From the NCBI GenBank assembly GCA_022376515.1, contig WTXI01000109.1:52334-116333 (forward strand): a DNA stretch of 64,000 nt. Reading direction: 5' to 3'. Position 1 is the first letter of the stretch. Every line of letters starts with the position of its first letter. The notes under the pieces were generated by a model that was given only the letters and a program-made list of their open reading frames with translations, did not search any database and was not told the origin of the DNA. The stretch comes from Lactifluus volemus (taxonomy: Eukaryota; Basidiomycota; Agaricomycetes; Russulales; Russulaceae). The translations under genes were made by a program, and so were the position numbers. Positions 1 through 8,903 of the stretch are shown piece after piece.

Positions 1-276
1 GCTACAACGGACCGGTTTATATACTCCTAGGGTGTGATGCTGAGTCATAGAGTCCCAGGCATGTCACAGCGTGACATGCCTCCTAAATAATATATCGTAG
101 ATCGAACGGGAAAACTACGGAGATCTACGGAGATACCTCGGAAAGATCCTGAGATCTGTATCGTATACGGAAAGATCCAAAGATCCGTATCGTAGATTGT
201 CTCGGAACAAAGCGAAAAAGATACCCACCGTCACGTGGGGTTAATACATAAGCAGATCACGTGCCAAACCGTAACA
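1..276 (-). repeat. 3' LTR of the Gypsy element (partial, U3 side)
   Basis: Same sequence as 8628-8903 by eye. The window starts inside it, so its R-U5 part is missing. It is followed on the minus-strand 5' side by a purine-rich tract. Confidence 0.9.
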
Positions 277-292
277 GTGCCTCCCTTCTCAA
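277..292 (-). other. Polypurine tract beside the 3' LTR
   Basis: The minus strand reads CTTGAGAAGGGAGGCAC directly before the LTR start TGTTACGG. This is the expected place and composition of the plus-strand primer of an LTR retrotransposon. Confidence 0.6.
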
Positions 293-313
293 GGGCGCTG
301 TGCCACCAGCGCC

Positions 314-3300
314 TCAGTAGTTCCGTCGACGCAAGATGAGGGACGTCGGGCACTGCCAGACCGGGTTGCGGATGCCTTCCGGTTCCGCAAAGTCGTGGTC
401 ATCGGGGCAAAAGCAGCCGTCGGCCATGCACAAGAAGTGCGGCCACGGGCAGTGGCACGAGAGGTGTCCGCCTGCGCAGTACAGGCAGCGGACATCGACG
501 GGACAGAGGTCAGCGGGGTGGTCCGGCTGTACGGTACTGCAACGGTGACAGTAAGGGTAAACGGGAGGCGGAGGCGGGTAGGCCGGGACCCAGGTGGCCG
601 CTAGAGGGGTGGAAAACTGCTGAGGGAAATACCACGCGCCGTGTGCAGGAGGCGCGTATTCGGGGGCACAAACGCCGTGCCAAACGCCTGTGTATTCCCG
701 TCGGAGTCCACGAGCGCCACCATCTGCAGGAGCCTTGCCTTTCTCGGCGGTGGCGTGGGGCTCCTCGCCGGTATAAACGGGGTATTGAGGGGGTTCGGTA
801 GCATACCCTCTTGCGGGTTGGGGGTGAACGGCGTCCAATGGAGCTGACGCATGCGGGTCGGCGGGCGAGGGGTGGCCGGAGTAGGAGTCCTGACGTGATA
901 ACTGGGACTCCTCGCTGGTGGCGGAGGCGGAGACGGACTGGTCAGATCGATGACCGTCGCTGTTAGAGGCGGGGGTGTTGACCCGCGTGAAGGGCCGCTC
1001 GGAGGCGTCGAGCGGCTCGGAGCGCGAGGAGGGTGACGAAAAGGGACAGACTTCTTGGCCCGCTGCCTCGAGTAGCGGGGCCGACTGGGTTCTCCACTCG
1101 TCGATACGGTGGAAGCTGTCGATCGCGAGGGAAGAGGGCTCTTCCTCCGAATTGGGGGGAGCGACGGACGAGGGGTAGTCGTCGTCGTAGGGCTCGGGGG
1201 ACCACTCGCCGTAAGTGGAAGGTCGAGTGGGCTGAGGGGCCCAGAGCATAGGTACGGGTGCGAGGGGCCTGGTGGACGGATCTGGTACTGGGAGGGGTGA
1301 CGGTGAGGCGGCATCCTCGTCTTCAACGTCGAGTCGTTCAGGTTGAAAGTCTTCAGGGAGGAGGCCAGCAAGGACGATGGCAGCGTAGACGTCGTCGGGT
1401 ATTTCAAGGGAGGCAGTGTCGAGATCAAGGATGAAGTCTCTGACGGGGGAGAAGTCCATAGAAGAGGGAGATGATGATGGCAACGGGTCAAGAGGGGGGT
1501 TTATATCCCTTTCGATTTCCAGAGTTCTCACGGCCTCGGGGTTTGCCTCGTGGAATTCTCGGATTAACTCCGGGGAATTGACGTTCTCGACCGGCTCCCA
1601 CGTGTTGTGTGCTGCGGAATAACCTTTCCACTTTAGGAGATATTGCAGCTTTCTGTACCGCCTTCTTGATCCGAGGATCTCTTCAACTTCGTATTCCTGA
1701 TGATCGTCAACTAGATCTGGGGGTGGTTCGGTGTGATTTCGGCCATGTTCGGCTGTTTCCGAATAGGGGGTCAGAAGGGACGCATGGAAGACGTTGTGGA
1801 TCTTCCATCGGGGTGGCAAATCTAATTTGTACACATAGGGCGAGATCACTTTGATGACGCGGAAAGGTCCGAAGCGTTTCGGTCGAAGCTTCTTTGTCGG
1901 ATAGGGCAGGTTTAAGTTCGTCCCCTCGAGTAGAACCATTTGTCCCTCGGTGAAAGGTCGGAAGTGGCGCTGCCCCTTCTTTCGTTCGTGGTATTTTCTT
2001 GTCATGTCTTGTGCCTGTCGAATAGCTTTTTGTGCTCGTTCCCGCAGTCCGCGGAGATAAGTGGATCGTTCTTCTAAAGCTGGTAGGGTCAAATCCGTTA
2101 TCTGTTGTTCCTGAGCACGTGGAGTAAAGCCAATGAGTAATTCAAAGGGGGTCTTTCCGGTGGTGGAGCTGGGCCAGGAGTTATGTACGAATTGGGCAAG
2201 TGGAAGCCATCGCGCCCAGTCGTTCTGCTGGAAGTTGCCGTAGATTCGAAGGTACTGTTCCAGCCATTGGTTCGTCCTTTCTGATTGGCCGTCCGTCTGG
2301 GGGTGGTATGCTGTACTGATATTTTGGTTTATTTTGAACCGTTTACAGAGGTCCGTTGTCCATTTTGAGGTGAACCTCGTGTCTCGGTCCGATATGACAG
2401 TTTTGGGAATTCCGTAGTGGGGGAAGATATACTGGGCGTAGAGTGCGGCCACTCCTTCGGAGTCGATTTTCTGCGTACAAGGGAGGAAGAACGCCGCCTT
2501 TGTGCAGTCGTGGTCGGTAATAGTCAGGATAGAGTCGTAGCCCTGCGATGGTGGGAGGTCCACAATGAGGTCGAGTGCGATGGTTTCGAATGGTAGCGCG
2601 TTTGGTTTAACGGTGATTGGGTAAATTGGAACTTTGGGCCGGACTGTGTTGCTCTTTGTGGTCTGACAGGTGGCGCATCCCTTGACATATCGCTGGACAA
2701 AGGTCTTCATGTCGGGCCACCAATAGCCTTGTTCTACTGCGTGTAAGGTTTTCGAAATTCCGGGGTGTCCAGCGGTGACATGGTCGTGATGTGCAGCAAT
2801 CACCTCCCTCCTCAGGGCGTTGTCTGCCACGACAACGATCCTCCCAGCGCGAGTCCACAGGCCATGCGGACCCCGCTCGAGCCGAAAGGGAGCTGACCAG
2901 CCAGCAATGTCCGTGGGCGCCGCCTCCTGGGATCGGAGCAGCCTGTCCTCCCAGGGGTCCAGAGGTGCAAGGGAAAGCGTAGCGACCGATGCAAACAGCT
3001 CGCTAGGGAGAACGATGATATCCTTATTGTCTAGGGCCCCAGTATCGAAGTCCGGGCGACGGGAGAGAGGGTCCGCCCTCATCGACTTCCCCGGTTTGTG
3101 GATAAGGGAGAGGTTAAATTCCCCCAGCAGGGGAATGTAGCGGGCGACGCGCCGGTTAATATCACGAGGGTGGCGATAATACTGCAGGTTCTTGTGGTCG
3201 GTGTAGACTTTTACCGGGTGACGCGCCCCTAGTAACAGGTGGCGCCAGCGTTTGAGGGCATGAATAATGGCCAGGAGTTCTCGGTCATGAACATCATAAC

Positions 3301-5275
3301 CCCGTTCAGGCGGAGACAGAGCATGGGAATAGTAACTGATGGGGCGCGGGAGACCGGTGGGAGTGCGTTGGAAGAGGATGGCCCCGAGGGCAAACTGGGA
3401 GGCGTCCACTTCCAGTTCGAAAGGTCGGTCGTGGTCCGGGCGATTTAGCGCCATATCGCGTTCGACCAGGCCGATGAGGCGTTTCACGGCCATGCGCTGT
3501 TCGTCACCCCAATGAAAGGGGACATCCTTCTTCAAGAGGTCGGTAAGAGGTCGTGCGATCTCCGCAAAGCCCGGGATGAAGGGGCGGTGGTAGCCAAAAA
3601 CCCCCAGAGTGCTTCGCACACCGGAGACGGTACTTTGCTCAGTCGGCCATTCCAGAAGCCCCTGCCTCTTTGTCGGGTCCAAGGAGATTTTGCCGTCTTC
3701 GACTACAATGCCGAGGTAGTGGACACGGGGTTGCTCAAAGTGGCATTTTGCTACTTTCAGGAAGAAGGACTCGTCCTCGAAACGTTGCAAGACCTGGTGA
3801 ACGATGGTTCGGTGAAGGGCCAAATCCGCCGCATTCCGGTTCGGGGTAGCGATGAGGAAGTCGTCCATGTATACGTGGATAAAGTCAGGGTAGGCGTTTA
3901 GCAGGTCGTGGAAGACAGTGTGCATGCAGCGTTGGAAGGTCCCCGGTGCATTCCGAAGGCCAAAGGGCATGACGTTTGGGAGATATAAGCCAAATGGGGT
4001 GATGAAGGCGGCCTTCCATCGATCCTCCGCCTTGATCCGGATGTTATTGTACCCCCAACGGATGTCAAGGGTGGTGAATAGTTGTTTTCCTTCTAATTGT
4101 TCCAAAATCGTTTCGATGCGCGGAAGCGGGTATACGTCCGGTATAGTCCATTCGTTGACCTTCCGGTAATCCTGAACCGGGCGGAGGGATCCATCCTGCT
4201 TCTTTACGAAGAAGAACGGGGTTGCCCAGGGCGAATCTCCCTTTTCAATGTATCCTAATCGTTCATTTTCATCGATCCAGTTGCGCGCTGCTTCCATTTC
4301 GGCTGGGCTAAGCGGGTAGGTTTTGCTTTTTATAGTGGTGGGAGCTCCTTCTTTCAGTTTAATTTCGTGGTCGTCTAACCGAGCCGGGGGGAAGCGGTGG
4401 GACAGTTCCTCAGAGAAGACCTTCCAGTGGCCGTTGTATTCCTGAGGAAGGGAGGGGTCCCCCTGTTGCCGCGGTGCTTTAATGGCCCATTCCGTGGCTA
4501 CTGATGTTTTGTTTAGGCTTGTAGGGGGCGTGATGCGCGGGGGTATGACGCGTGGCTCGGAAATTTTTGAGACTCCGTTGGGCCATTCTGGGAAGTACTC
4601 TGCCCACTGCTGTAGTTCAGGGTGCTTGTCCTCTAGGTCCTTCTTTTGTTTTGCCGTTAACTTGTCGTCCTGTAGCCGGAGCTTCAGGTGGGCTAACATT
4701 TTGCGGCTATTTTCCCGCTTGACGTCAGCTTGCCGGAGTCGTTGCCTAGCGTGGTCCTCTACCCCTAAGAAGCGGGCTCTGGTAACCGCACGCGTGGCCA
4801 CCTCAATAGGGAGGTCATCCCAAGTCATGTTCGTCCAATTGATCTTTGGGTTAAAGGCCTTGAGCCAGGTGAAGCCAAAGATTACCCGGTCTTTTCCTAG
4901 GTTTGCAACGAGGAACAACAGTTCTTCGCTCTTGCTTCCTCGGGTGACACGGAGCACGGCATATCGCGTAACTGCACCGCTTCGGTTGTGCGTTCCGTCT
5001 ACATTGGTGACTTGCACCGGTATTGGGAGTTGTCGGGTGGCAATTCCCCATCGTTCCACTGTTCGCTGATCAATAAAATTTTCGCTTGCCCCACTGTCAA
5101 CGAGGGCTGCTTCTCCAACCGTTCCACGCATAGATCGAAAAATAAAGGGCATATTGATTGACTTTATGCCTCGATGTCTTACAAATGCAATGCGTGGTAG
5201 CTCGGCTCCATGCCAGGTTGGCGGACAGGAGCCTAGAGAAAATCCTCCCCGTCCTCTTTCTGCAACTCGTCCCAC
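314..5275 (-). CDS. pol: Gypsy pol polyprotein (PR-RT-RNaseH-IN-chromodomain)
   Basis: About 1,650 codons without a stop. In order: retropepsin with DSGA at about residue 60; reverse transcriptase with YMDD at about 469-472; RNase H beginning LEVDAS near 621; integrase with an HHCC zinc finger (830-870) and catalytic D902, D963 and E999; the GPY-like region near 1130; and a chromodomain at about 1194-1245 (YEVEEIL ... LKWKGY ... TWEP), which in this family targets integration to modified chromatin. A further ~400-residue Pro/Ser-rich tail ends in a Cys/His cluster near 1590. The frame has no ATG at its head (GTG at 5275) and stays open upstream into gag, in the -1 frame relative to gag, so it is probably made by -1 frameshifting. 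All catalytic residues are present. Confidence 0.95.
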   Translation of the reverse strand: MGRVAERGRGGFSLGSCPPTWHGAELPRIAFVRHRGIKSINMPFIFRSMRGTVGEAALVDSGASENFIDQRTVERWGIATRQLPIPVQVTNVDGTHNRSGAVTRYAVLRVTRGSKSEELLFLVANLGKDRVIFGFTWLKAFNPKINWTNMTWDDLPIEVATRAVTRARFLGVEDHARQRLRQADVKRENSRKMLAHLKLRLQDDKLTAKQKKDLEDKHPELQQWAEYFPEWPNGVSKISEPRVIPPRITPPTSLNKTSVATEWAIKAPRQQGDPSLPQEYNGHWKVFSEELSHRFPPARLDDHEIKLKEGAPTTIKSKTYPLSPAEMEAARNWIDENERLGYIEKGDSPWATPFFFVKKQDGSLRPVQDYRKVNEWTIPDVYPLPRIETILEQLEGKQLFTTLDIRWGYNNIRIKAEDRWKAAFITPFGLYLPNVMPFGLRNAPGTFQRCMHTVFHDLLNAYPDFIHVYMDDFLIATPNRNAADLALHRTIVHQVLQRFEDESFFLKVAKCHFEQPRVHYLGIVVEDGKISLDPTKRQGLLEWPTEQSTVSGVRSTLGVFGYHRPFIPGFAEIARPLTDLLKKDVPFHWGDEQRMAVKRLIGLVERDMALNRPDHDRPFELEVDASQFALGAILFQRTPTGLPRPISYYSHALSPPERGYDVHDRELLAIIHALKRWRHLLLGARHPVKVYTDHKNLQYYRHPRDINRRVARYIPLLGEFNLSLIHKPGKSMRADPLSRRPDFDTGALDNKDIIVLPSELFASVATLSLAPLDPWEDRLLRSQEAAPTDIAGWSAPFRLERGPHGLWTRAGRIVVVADNALRREVIAAHHDHVTAGHPGISKTLHAVEQGYWWPDMKTFVQRYVKGCATCQTTKSNTVRPKVPIYPITVKPNALPFETIALDLIVDLPPSQGYDSILTITDHDCTKAAFFLPCTQKIDSEGVAALYAQYIFPHYGIPKTVISDRDTRFTSKWTTDLCKRFKINQNISTAYHPQTDGQSERTNQWLEQYLRIYGNFQQNDWARWLPLAQFVHNSWPSSTTGKTPFELLIGFTPRAQEQQITDLTLPALEERSTYLRGLRERAQKAIRQAQDMTRKYHERKKGQRHFRPFTEGQMVLLEGTNLNLPYPTKKLRPKRFGPFRVIKVISPYVYKLDLPPRWKIHNVFHASLLTPYSETAEHGRNHTEPPPDLVDDHQEYEVEEILGSRRRYRKLQYLLKWKGYSAAHNTWEPVENVNSPELIREFHEANPEAVRTLEIERDINPPLDPLPSSSPSSMDFSPVRDFILDLDTASLEIPDDVYAAIVLAGLLPEDFQPERLDVEDEDAASPSPLPVPDPSTRPLAPVPMLWAPQPTRPSTYGEWSPEPYDDDYPSSVAPPNSEEEPSSLAIDSFHRIDEWRTQSAPLLEAAGQEVCPFSSPSSRSEPLDASERPFTRVNTPASNSDGHRSDQSVSASATSEESQLSRQDSYSGHPSPADPHASAPLDAVHPQPARGYATEPPQYPVYTGEEPHATAEKGKAPADGGARGLRREYTGVWHGVCAPEYAPPAHGAWYFPQQFSTPLAATWVPAYPPPPPVYPYCHRCSTVQPDHPADLCPVDVRCLYCAGGHLSCHCPWPHFLCMADGCFCPDDHDFAEPEGIRNPVWQCPTSLILRRRNY

Positions 5276-7158
5276 ACCCTTTCTCGTTCCTCTTGGTTCA
5301 TCCTTCGGAGGTGTTGCGCCACCTCCGCGGGAGCCCCAGAGTCTACGGTGGGTGTGGGGTCTTCCGAGGAGGGGGTTAGGTCGACAAGCGGTCCTTGGAC
5401 TTCCGGAGTTGTGTGGTGGGTTGCGTAGGGTGGTGGACGCGGCACGTAAGCCGGAGGGGGTTGGCGCCAGTTTCCTGAGCGAGTTCTGGGCTGGGCGTAG
5501 GAGGGCCTGCTTCCAGACTGCTGCCTACTTGGCTGTCCTTCTCTAGCGTGCTGGGGAACGCGCCTAGAGGGCTGTCCCCTGGGGCAATTTTTGACAAAGT
5601 GGCCAAACTGTCCACATCCCATGCATCGTCCTTCTTTACGGAATTTCTCTCGCTGGGCACGAGTCGCCTGGTTAGCTTCGGTGTGGGCAGTGTCGACATC
5701 CATGGCGAAGGGGTCCCTTCTAGGCTGCGAGGGTCTCGGGGGTAGTCCCATCCCTCTTCTCAGTTGTTCCTGAGTTAGGGTTGGTCGGCTTGGTTGTCCT
5801 GGTCGCTGCCCCAGGAGGGCTACCCTAGCTTTGTGTCGGTTATTCTGATTCCTAGCGTCTCGCTCCCACTGGTCTAGGGTAGTTGGCCAGTTTTCCTGGT
5901 TGAGGATGGCCTTCTTCAACTCATGTTTGAGTCCTGCCTGGAACAGATCCATGGTCCCGGCATCATTTCGTGACCATCCAGCTTGTTTGACTAAGGTTTC
6001 GAAGCCTGCAATGTATGTGTCGATGTCGTCGTTAACCATCTTATGGTCCTTGAGCTTTTCGTAGGCACGTTGTTTCTTATTTGAGTCGGTAAAGGCGTCC
6101 TTGAAGGCTTGCTCAAATTCGGTCCAGATGGCCTCATCGTTATGTGGGTGCGTGGTGGCTTCGAGCTTTGTTAATTGCTCCTCCTGCCAGTCGTTGACCT
6201 TCTCTCCTTTGATATAGCTGAGAGCCATGAGGACTCGGTTAAATGGGTTACTCATTTCGTCGCTGTTCCGGTTTATGAGTTTCCACTGTTTGAATTCTTT
6301 TAAGAAGAGGTCGCTCCTGTTTCGGTCTCCATAGAAGATTGAGGGGGGCAGCCCTTTCAATCCTCCAGTCCCTGGGTTCGTAGGGGCGGTAGTGGTGGCG
6401 GTAATAGTGCTCCCCACATGAGCTGTTCTTTGGCTAGAGGAGGAGGCAGCGGCGACTGGTACAGGAGGTAACCCACTAGGGGCACTGGGGGCGGCTTGAG
6501 AGGAGAGTAGCGGGGGAAGGAGGCTCCCTCCCTGTTGGTAGAGGTCATAGACTTGTGAGGATATTCGCTGTGTCATTTCGGGCGGTTGTTCGGGAGTAAG
6601 AGGATGGGTTCCTTGTAAGGTAACGACGGCACTGGTAACGGCGGCGAGAGTATCGTCCGCGAGGGGGTTTGGTTGCTGTTGGGGAGAGGCTGGGGGTTCT
6701 TCCTCGGCCTCGGAATCCGAAGAGTTTGAGTTTGAGACGCCGAATCTGCCTGGCGGTCTCGGGGATCGGTACGCGGGGTGTTCTCTATCAGTTTCTCTCC
6801 AGTAGCCTAAGCCTGCTGCAGTACAATGTATGGGTTGTAGGAGGTTCCCTGAGCGGGTTCGGAAGATGTTCCCGTCTGGATCTAATTCGATTAGGTACCA
6901 GGAGTTGTTGATGAATTCGCAAAGGTCGTTGAATAGGTTTCCTCGTCCGTCACGAGTGGTTACTTGGTAGGTTCCTCTGTTGACTTCTGGTTTGTGTAGC
7001 ACCCACTGAGCTGTGCCTTTGACGTGTGCTGGTAGGCCGTCTCCTATTCGAACGGGGACGTAGGTCCAAGTGTTGTTATCAGGGATAGAGGCGTTTAGGG
7101 ACGTGTTGCCTGGACCGCAGCTGCTTCTGGTACTCCTAATAGTACCAGTAGCGCGACT
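5233..7158 (-). CDS. gag: Gypsy Gag (capsid-nucleocapsid)
   Basis: Open from just after the stop at 7159-7161 to the TAG at 5233. The middle part has the helical retrotransposon Gag pattern (WTEFEQAFKDAF, then YEKLKDHKM and FETLVKQAGW). It is followed by a CCHC zinc knuckle, CMGCGQFGHFVKNC, and a basic tail, as in nucleocapsids. There is no ATG at the head: the frame opens with residues such as RIGDGLPAHVKG, and the first usable codons are GTG. The true N-terminus is therefore probably spliced on from the upstream ORFs, or uses a non-AUG start. It overlaps pol by at least about 40 bases in another frame, consistent with Gag-Pol synthesis by frameshifting. Confidence 0.88.
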   Translation of the reverse strand, partial: SRATGTIRSTRSSCGPGNTSLNASIPDNNTWTYVPVRIGDGLPAHVKGTAQWVLHKPEVNRGTYQVTTRDGRGNLFNDLCEFINNSWYLIELDPDGNIFRTRSGNLLQPIHCTAAGLGYWRETDREHPAYRSPRPPGRFGVSNSNSSDSEAEEEPPASPQQQPNPLADDTLAAVTSAVVTLQGTHPLTPEQPPEMTQRISSQVYDLYQQGGSLLPPLLSSQAAPSAPSGLPPVPVAAASSSSQRTAHVGSTITATTTAPTNPGTGGLKGLPPSIFYGDRNRSDLFLKEFKQWKLINRNSDEMSNPFNRVLMALSYIKGEKVNDWQEEQLTKLEATTHPHNDEAIWTEFEQAFKDAFTDSNKKQRAYEKLKDHKMVNDDIDTYIAGFETLVKQAGWSRNDAGTMDLFQAGLKHELKKAILNQENWPTTLDQWERDARNQNNRHKARVALLGQRPGQPSRPTLTQEQLRRGMGLPPRPSQPRRDPFAMDVDTAHTEANQATRAQREKFRKEGRCMGCGQFGHFVKNCPRGQPSRRVPQHAREGQPSRQQSGSRPSYAQPRTRSGNWRQPPPAYVPRPPPYATHHTTPEVQGPLVDLTPSSEDPTPTVDSGAPAEVAQHLRRMNQEERERVWDELQKEDGEDFL

Positions 7159-7164
7159 TTATAA

Positions 7165-8042
7165 TAGCGGTAGGCGTTGAGCTTGGGTTGGTGGTGTGGA
7201 GCAAACTGTGGGTATTCCCTGATGTATTGTTCTACGAACTCGATCTCTCGTGCAATGTCGGCGAGCTCGTCAAGGGTGGATTGGATGAAACGGAGGCGGT
7301 CTACTTCTTCTTGTAGATCCTGGATTTGTTGGCCGGTTTCGAGACGGATTTCTTCTTCGTTCTCTGTTAGAGACTGGGGGTCTACTCGTTCGTAGGGGTT
7401 TGGGTTAGGTGGTCGAGACGTCTTGTGAGGTTCTCTCTTCGATGGATAAGGATCCCTACTGCAAAGGCGATGATCCCTTCCGGGTCTGGGTGTGTGGAGA
7501 GGTGGATGAGGAGTAAGTCGAGGCTTTCTTCGACGTCAAAGAGTTCTGAGATAGTTTCGTCAATGAGAGTGGTAGTACCCTCAGTCGATGGTGACGTCGG
7601 TTCTGTTGTATTCGAGGATATGTTGGAGGAAGAAGCGGTACTGTTCAAGAAGGCAGATGGTGTTCTCGAAGAAGGTGACGAGTTCTGGTTCTTCTTCACG
7701 TAGGGAGGCGAAGAGGAGTAGGTCGGTATGGACCCACTCGAGTTCTAGGCGGATGCGGAAGATAAGGTCTCTTGGTTGACTTCGCAAGCGGTGGTCAAAG
7801 AAATAGGGTCTGATGTTGGCCCTGTTTAAGGGGGGGTCCGTTCGGGTGCTTGCGGTCTTTCTGGGTGATCGGGTGCGTGTGAGGGATCTATCTTTTGGTG
7901 TGATAACGGCAGCGGTCTTCCTTGCAGAAACACTCGTGTTGAAGAGCGTGGATGTGGGTGTAGTGTACCTTCTTCCCTGGTATGAACTCGTGGAAGGCGT
8001 GGGTGGTATACGGTGGTCCTCGAAGTAGGGCTCGGAGGTCAA
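7165..8042 (-). other. Gypsy 5' ORF region upstream of gag
   Basis: Three overlapping minus-strand frames look coding. 7581-8042 is a 153-codon ORF starting MTSEPYFEDHR. 7382-7699 is a 105-codon ORF with ESLDLLLIHLSTHPDP. A third frame runs from about 7450 down to about 7100 and contains ETGQQIQDLQEEVDRL, a likely coiled coil. They lie between the 5' LTR and gag. They may be exons of one N-terminal Gag extension, or a separate accessory ORF with frameshifts. No known domain is recognised. Confidence is moderate that the region is coding and low on how the parts join. Confidence 0.45.
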
Positions 8043-8627
8043 AGGTAGGAGGGGGAACGGGAGTGATGGGTTCTCGGGGGAGTCGAAGGGGTTTCCTTAT
8101 ACGTGGTATGATGACTAATGGTGACTGGGGTCTCGGTAGGGCACAGGGTTCTTCCTCTCGGTGCGACGATGCGACGGGGTTCTTCCTCTTCCTTCACTTA
8201 TAAGGGCACGTAGCCTCTTCACAAGTGGAGGGTCGACTTGGGTAACAGGTGGGTGGACTTAGCTAGTGGTTTGAAGACCAACTGAGGTCTTTGTAGGGTT
8301 TAGGGTTGTTGAGAGACTTCGCTTTTGTCAAGGCTCAGAGGGGCCTTGGCGCACGACGGTGCTGTGATAGTGATCGAGGAGGGCTGAGCGTGGCAATAAG
8401 CCTCAGCACGACGAGGATCACACAAGTTCTTCCCTTGGCTTTACTATAGAGGAGAGCGTCGCGCTGACGGATGCACTCTACTGTATCGTCAAAGAAGAGG
8501 TCAAGGGCAATCACAAGACGAGACTAAGTCTTGGATGACAACGGTCAGGAGGTCTGACTTGAGGGGACAGGAAGGGAAGGGGGTTCAACTAGTCTGATTG
8601 CAGACGAAGCGAAGTCTAAGGAGACAA

Positions 8628-8903
8628 GCTACAACGGACCGGTTTATATACTCCTAGGGTGTGATGCTGAGTCATAGAGTCCCAGGCATGTCACAGCGTG
8701 ACATGCCTCCTAAATAATATATCGTAGATCGAACGGGAAAACTACGGAGATCTACGGAGATACCTCGGAAAGATCCTGAGATCTGTATCGTATACGGAAA
8801 GATCCAAAGATCCGTATCGTAGATTGTCTCGGAACAAAGCGAAAAAGATACCCACCGTCACGTGGGGTTAATACATAAGCAGATCACGTGCCAAACCGTA
8901 ACA
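8628..8903 (-). repeat. 5' LTR of the Gypsy element (segment shared with 1-276)
   Basis: Repeat of 1-276, ending at 8903 with TGTTACGG on the minus strand. The LTR must extend left of 8628: its TATA box (8643-8650) would place transcription start near 8615. A candidate LTR end with a tRNA-primer-like TGG lies near 8280-8284 (minus strand CCTCAGTTGGTCTTC), which would give an LTR of about 620 bp. That end is inferred. Confidence 0.85.
8643..8650 (-). promoter_or_regulatory. TATA box of the Gypsy 5' LTR
   Basis: The minus strand reads TATATAAA within the LTR, oriented toward gag-pol. The same motif occurs in the left LTR copy near 16-23. Confidence 0.5.

Larger units (their letters stand above)
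1..8903 (-). mobile_element. Ty3/Gypsy chromodomain LTR retrotransposon, 3' LTR cut by window start
   Basis: The element lies on the minus strand. The first 276 bases of the window recur without visible change at 8628-8903, giving the shared LTR part. Reading leftwards come the 5' LTR, a region of short ORFs, gag, pol and a purine-rich tract beside the 3' LTR. Protease, reverse transcriptase, RNase H, integrase and chromodomain are all intact in one long frame. Identical LTR segments and open frames suggest a recent insertion. On the minus strand the LTR begins TGTTACGG, fitting the usual TG start. The left flank is outside the window, so the target-site duplication cannot be checked; the candidate on the right is the five bases after 8903 (ccagg). 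Confidence 0.93.

Noticed and set aside
7128..7147. Inverted repeat TGGTACT(6)AGTACCA as a primer-binding site
   Set aside because: It lies inside coding-like frames and no TG follows where the LTR would start; the LTR end near 8280 fits the TATA position better.
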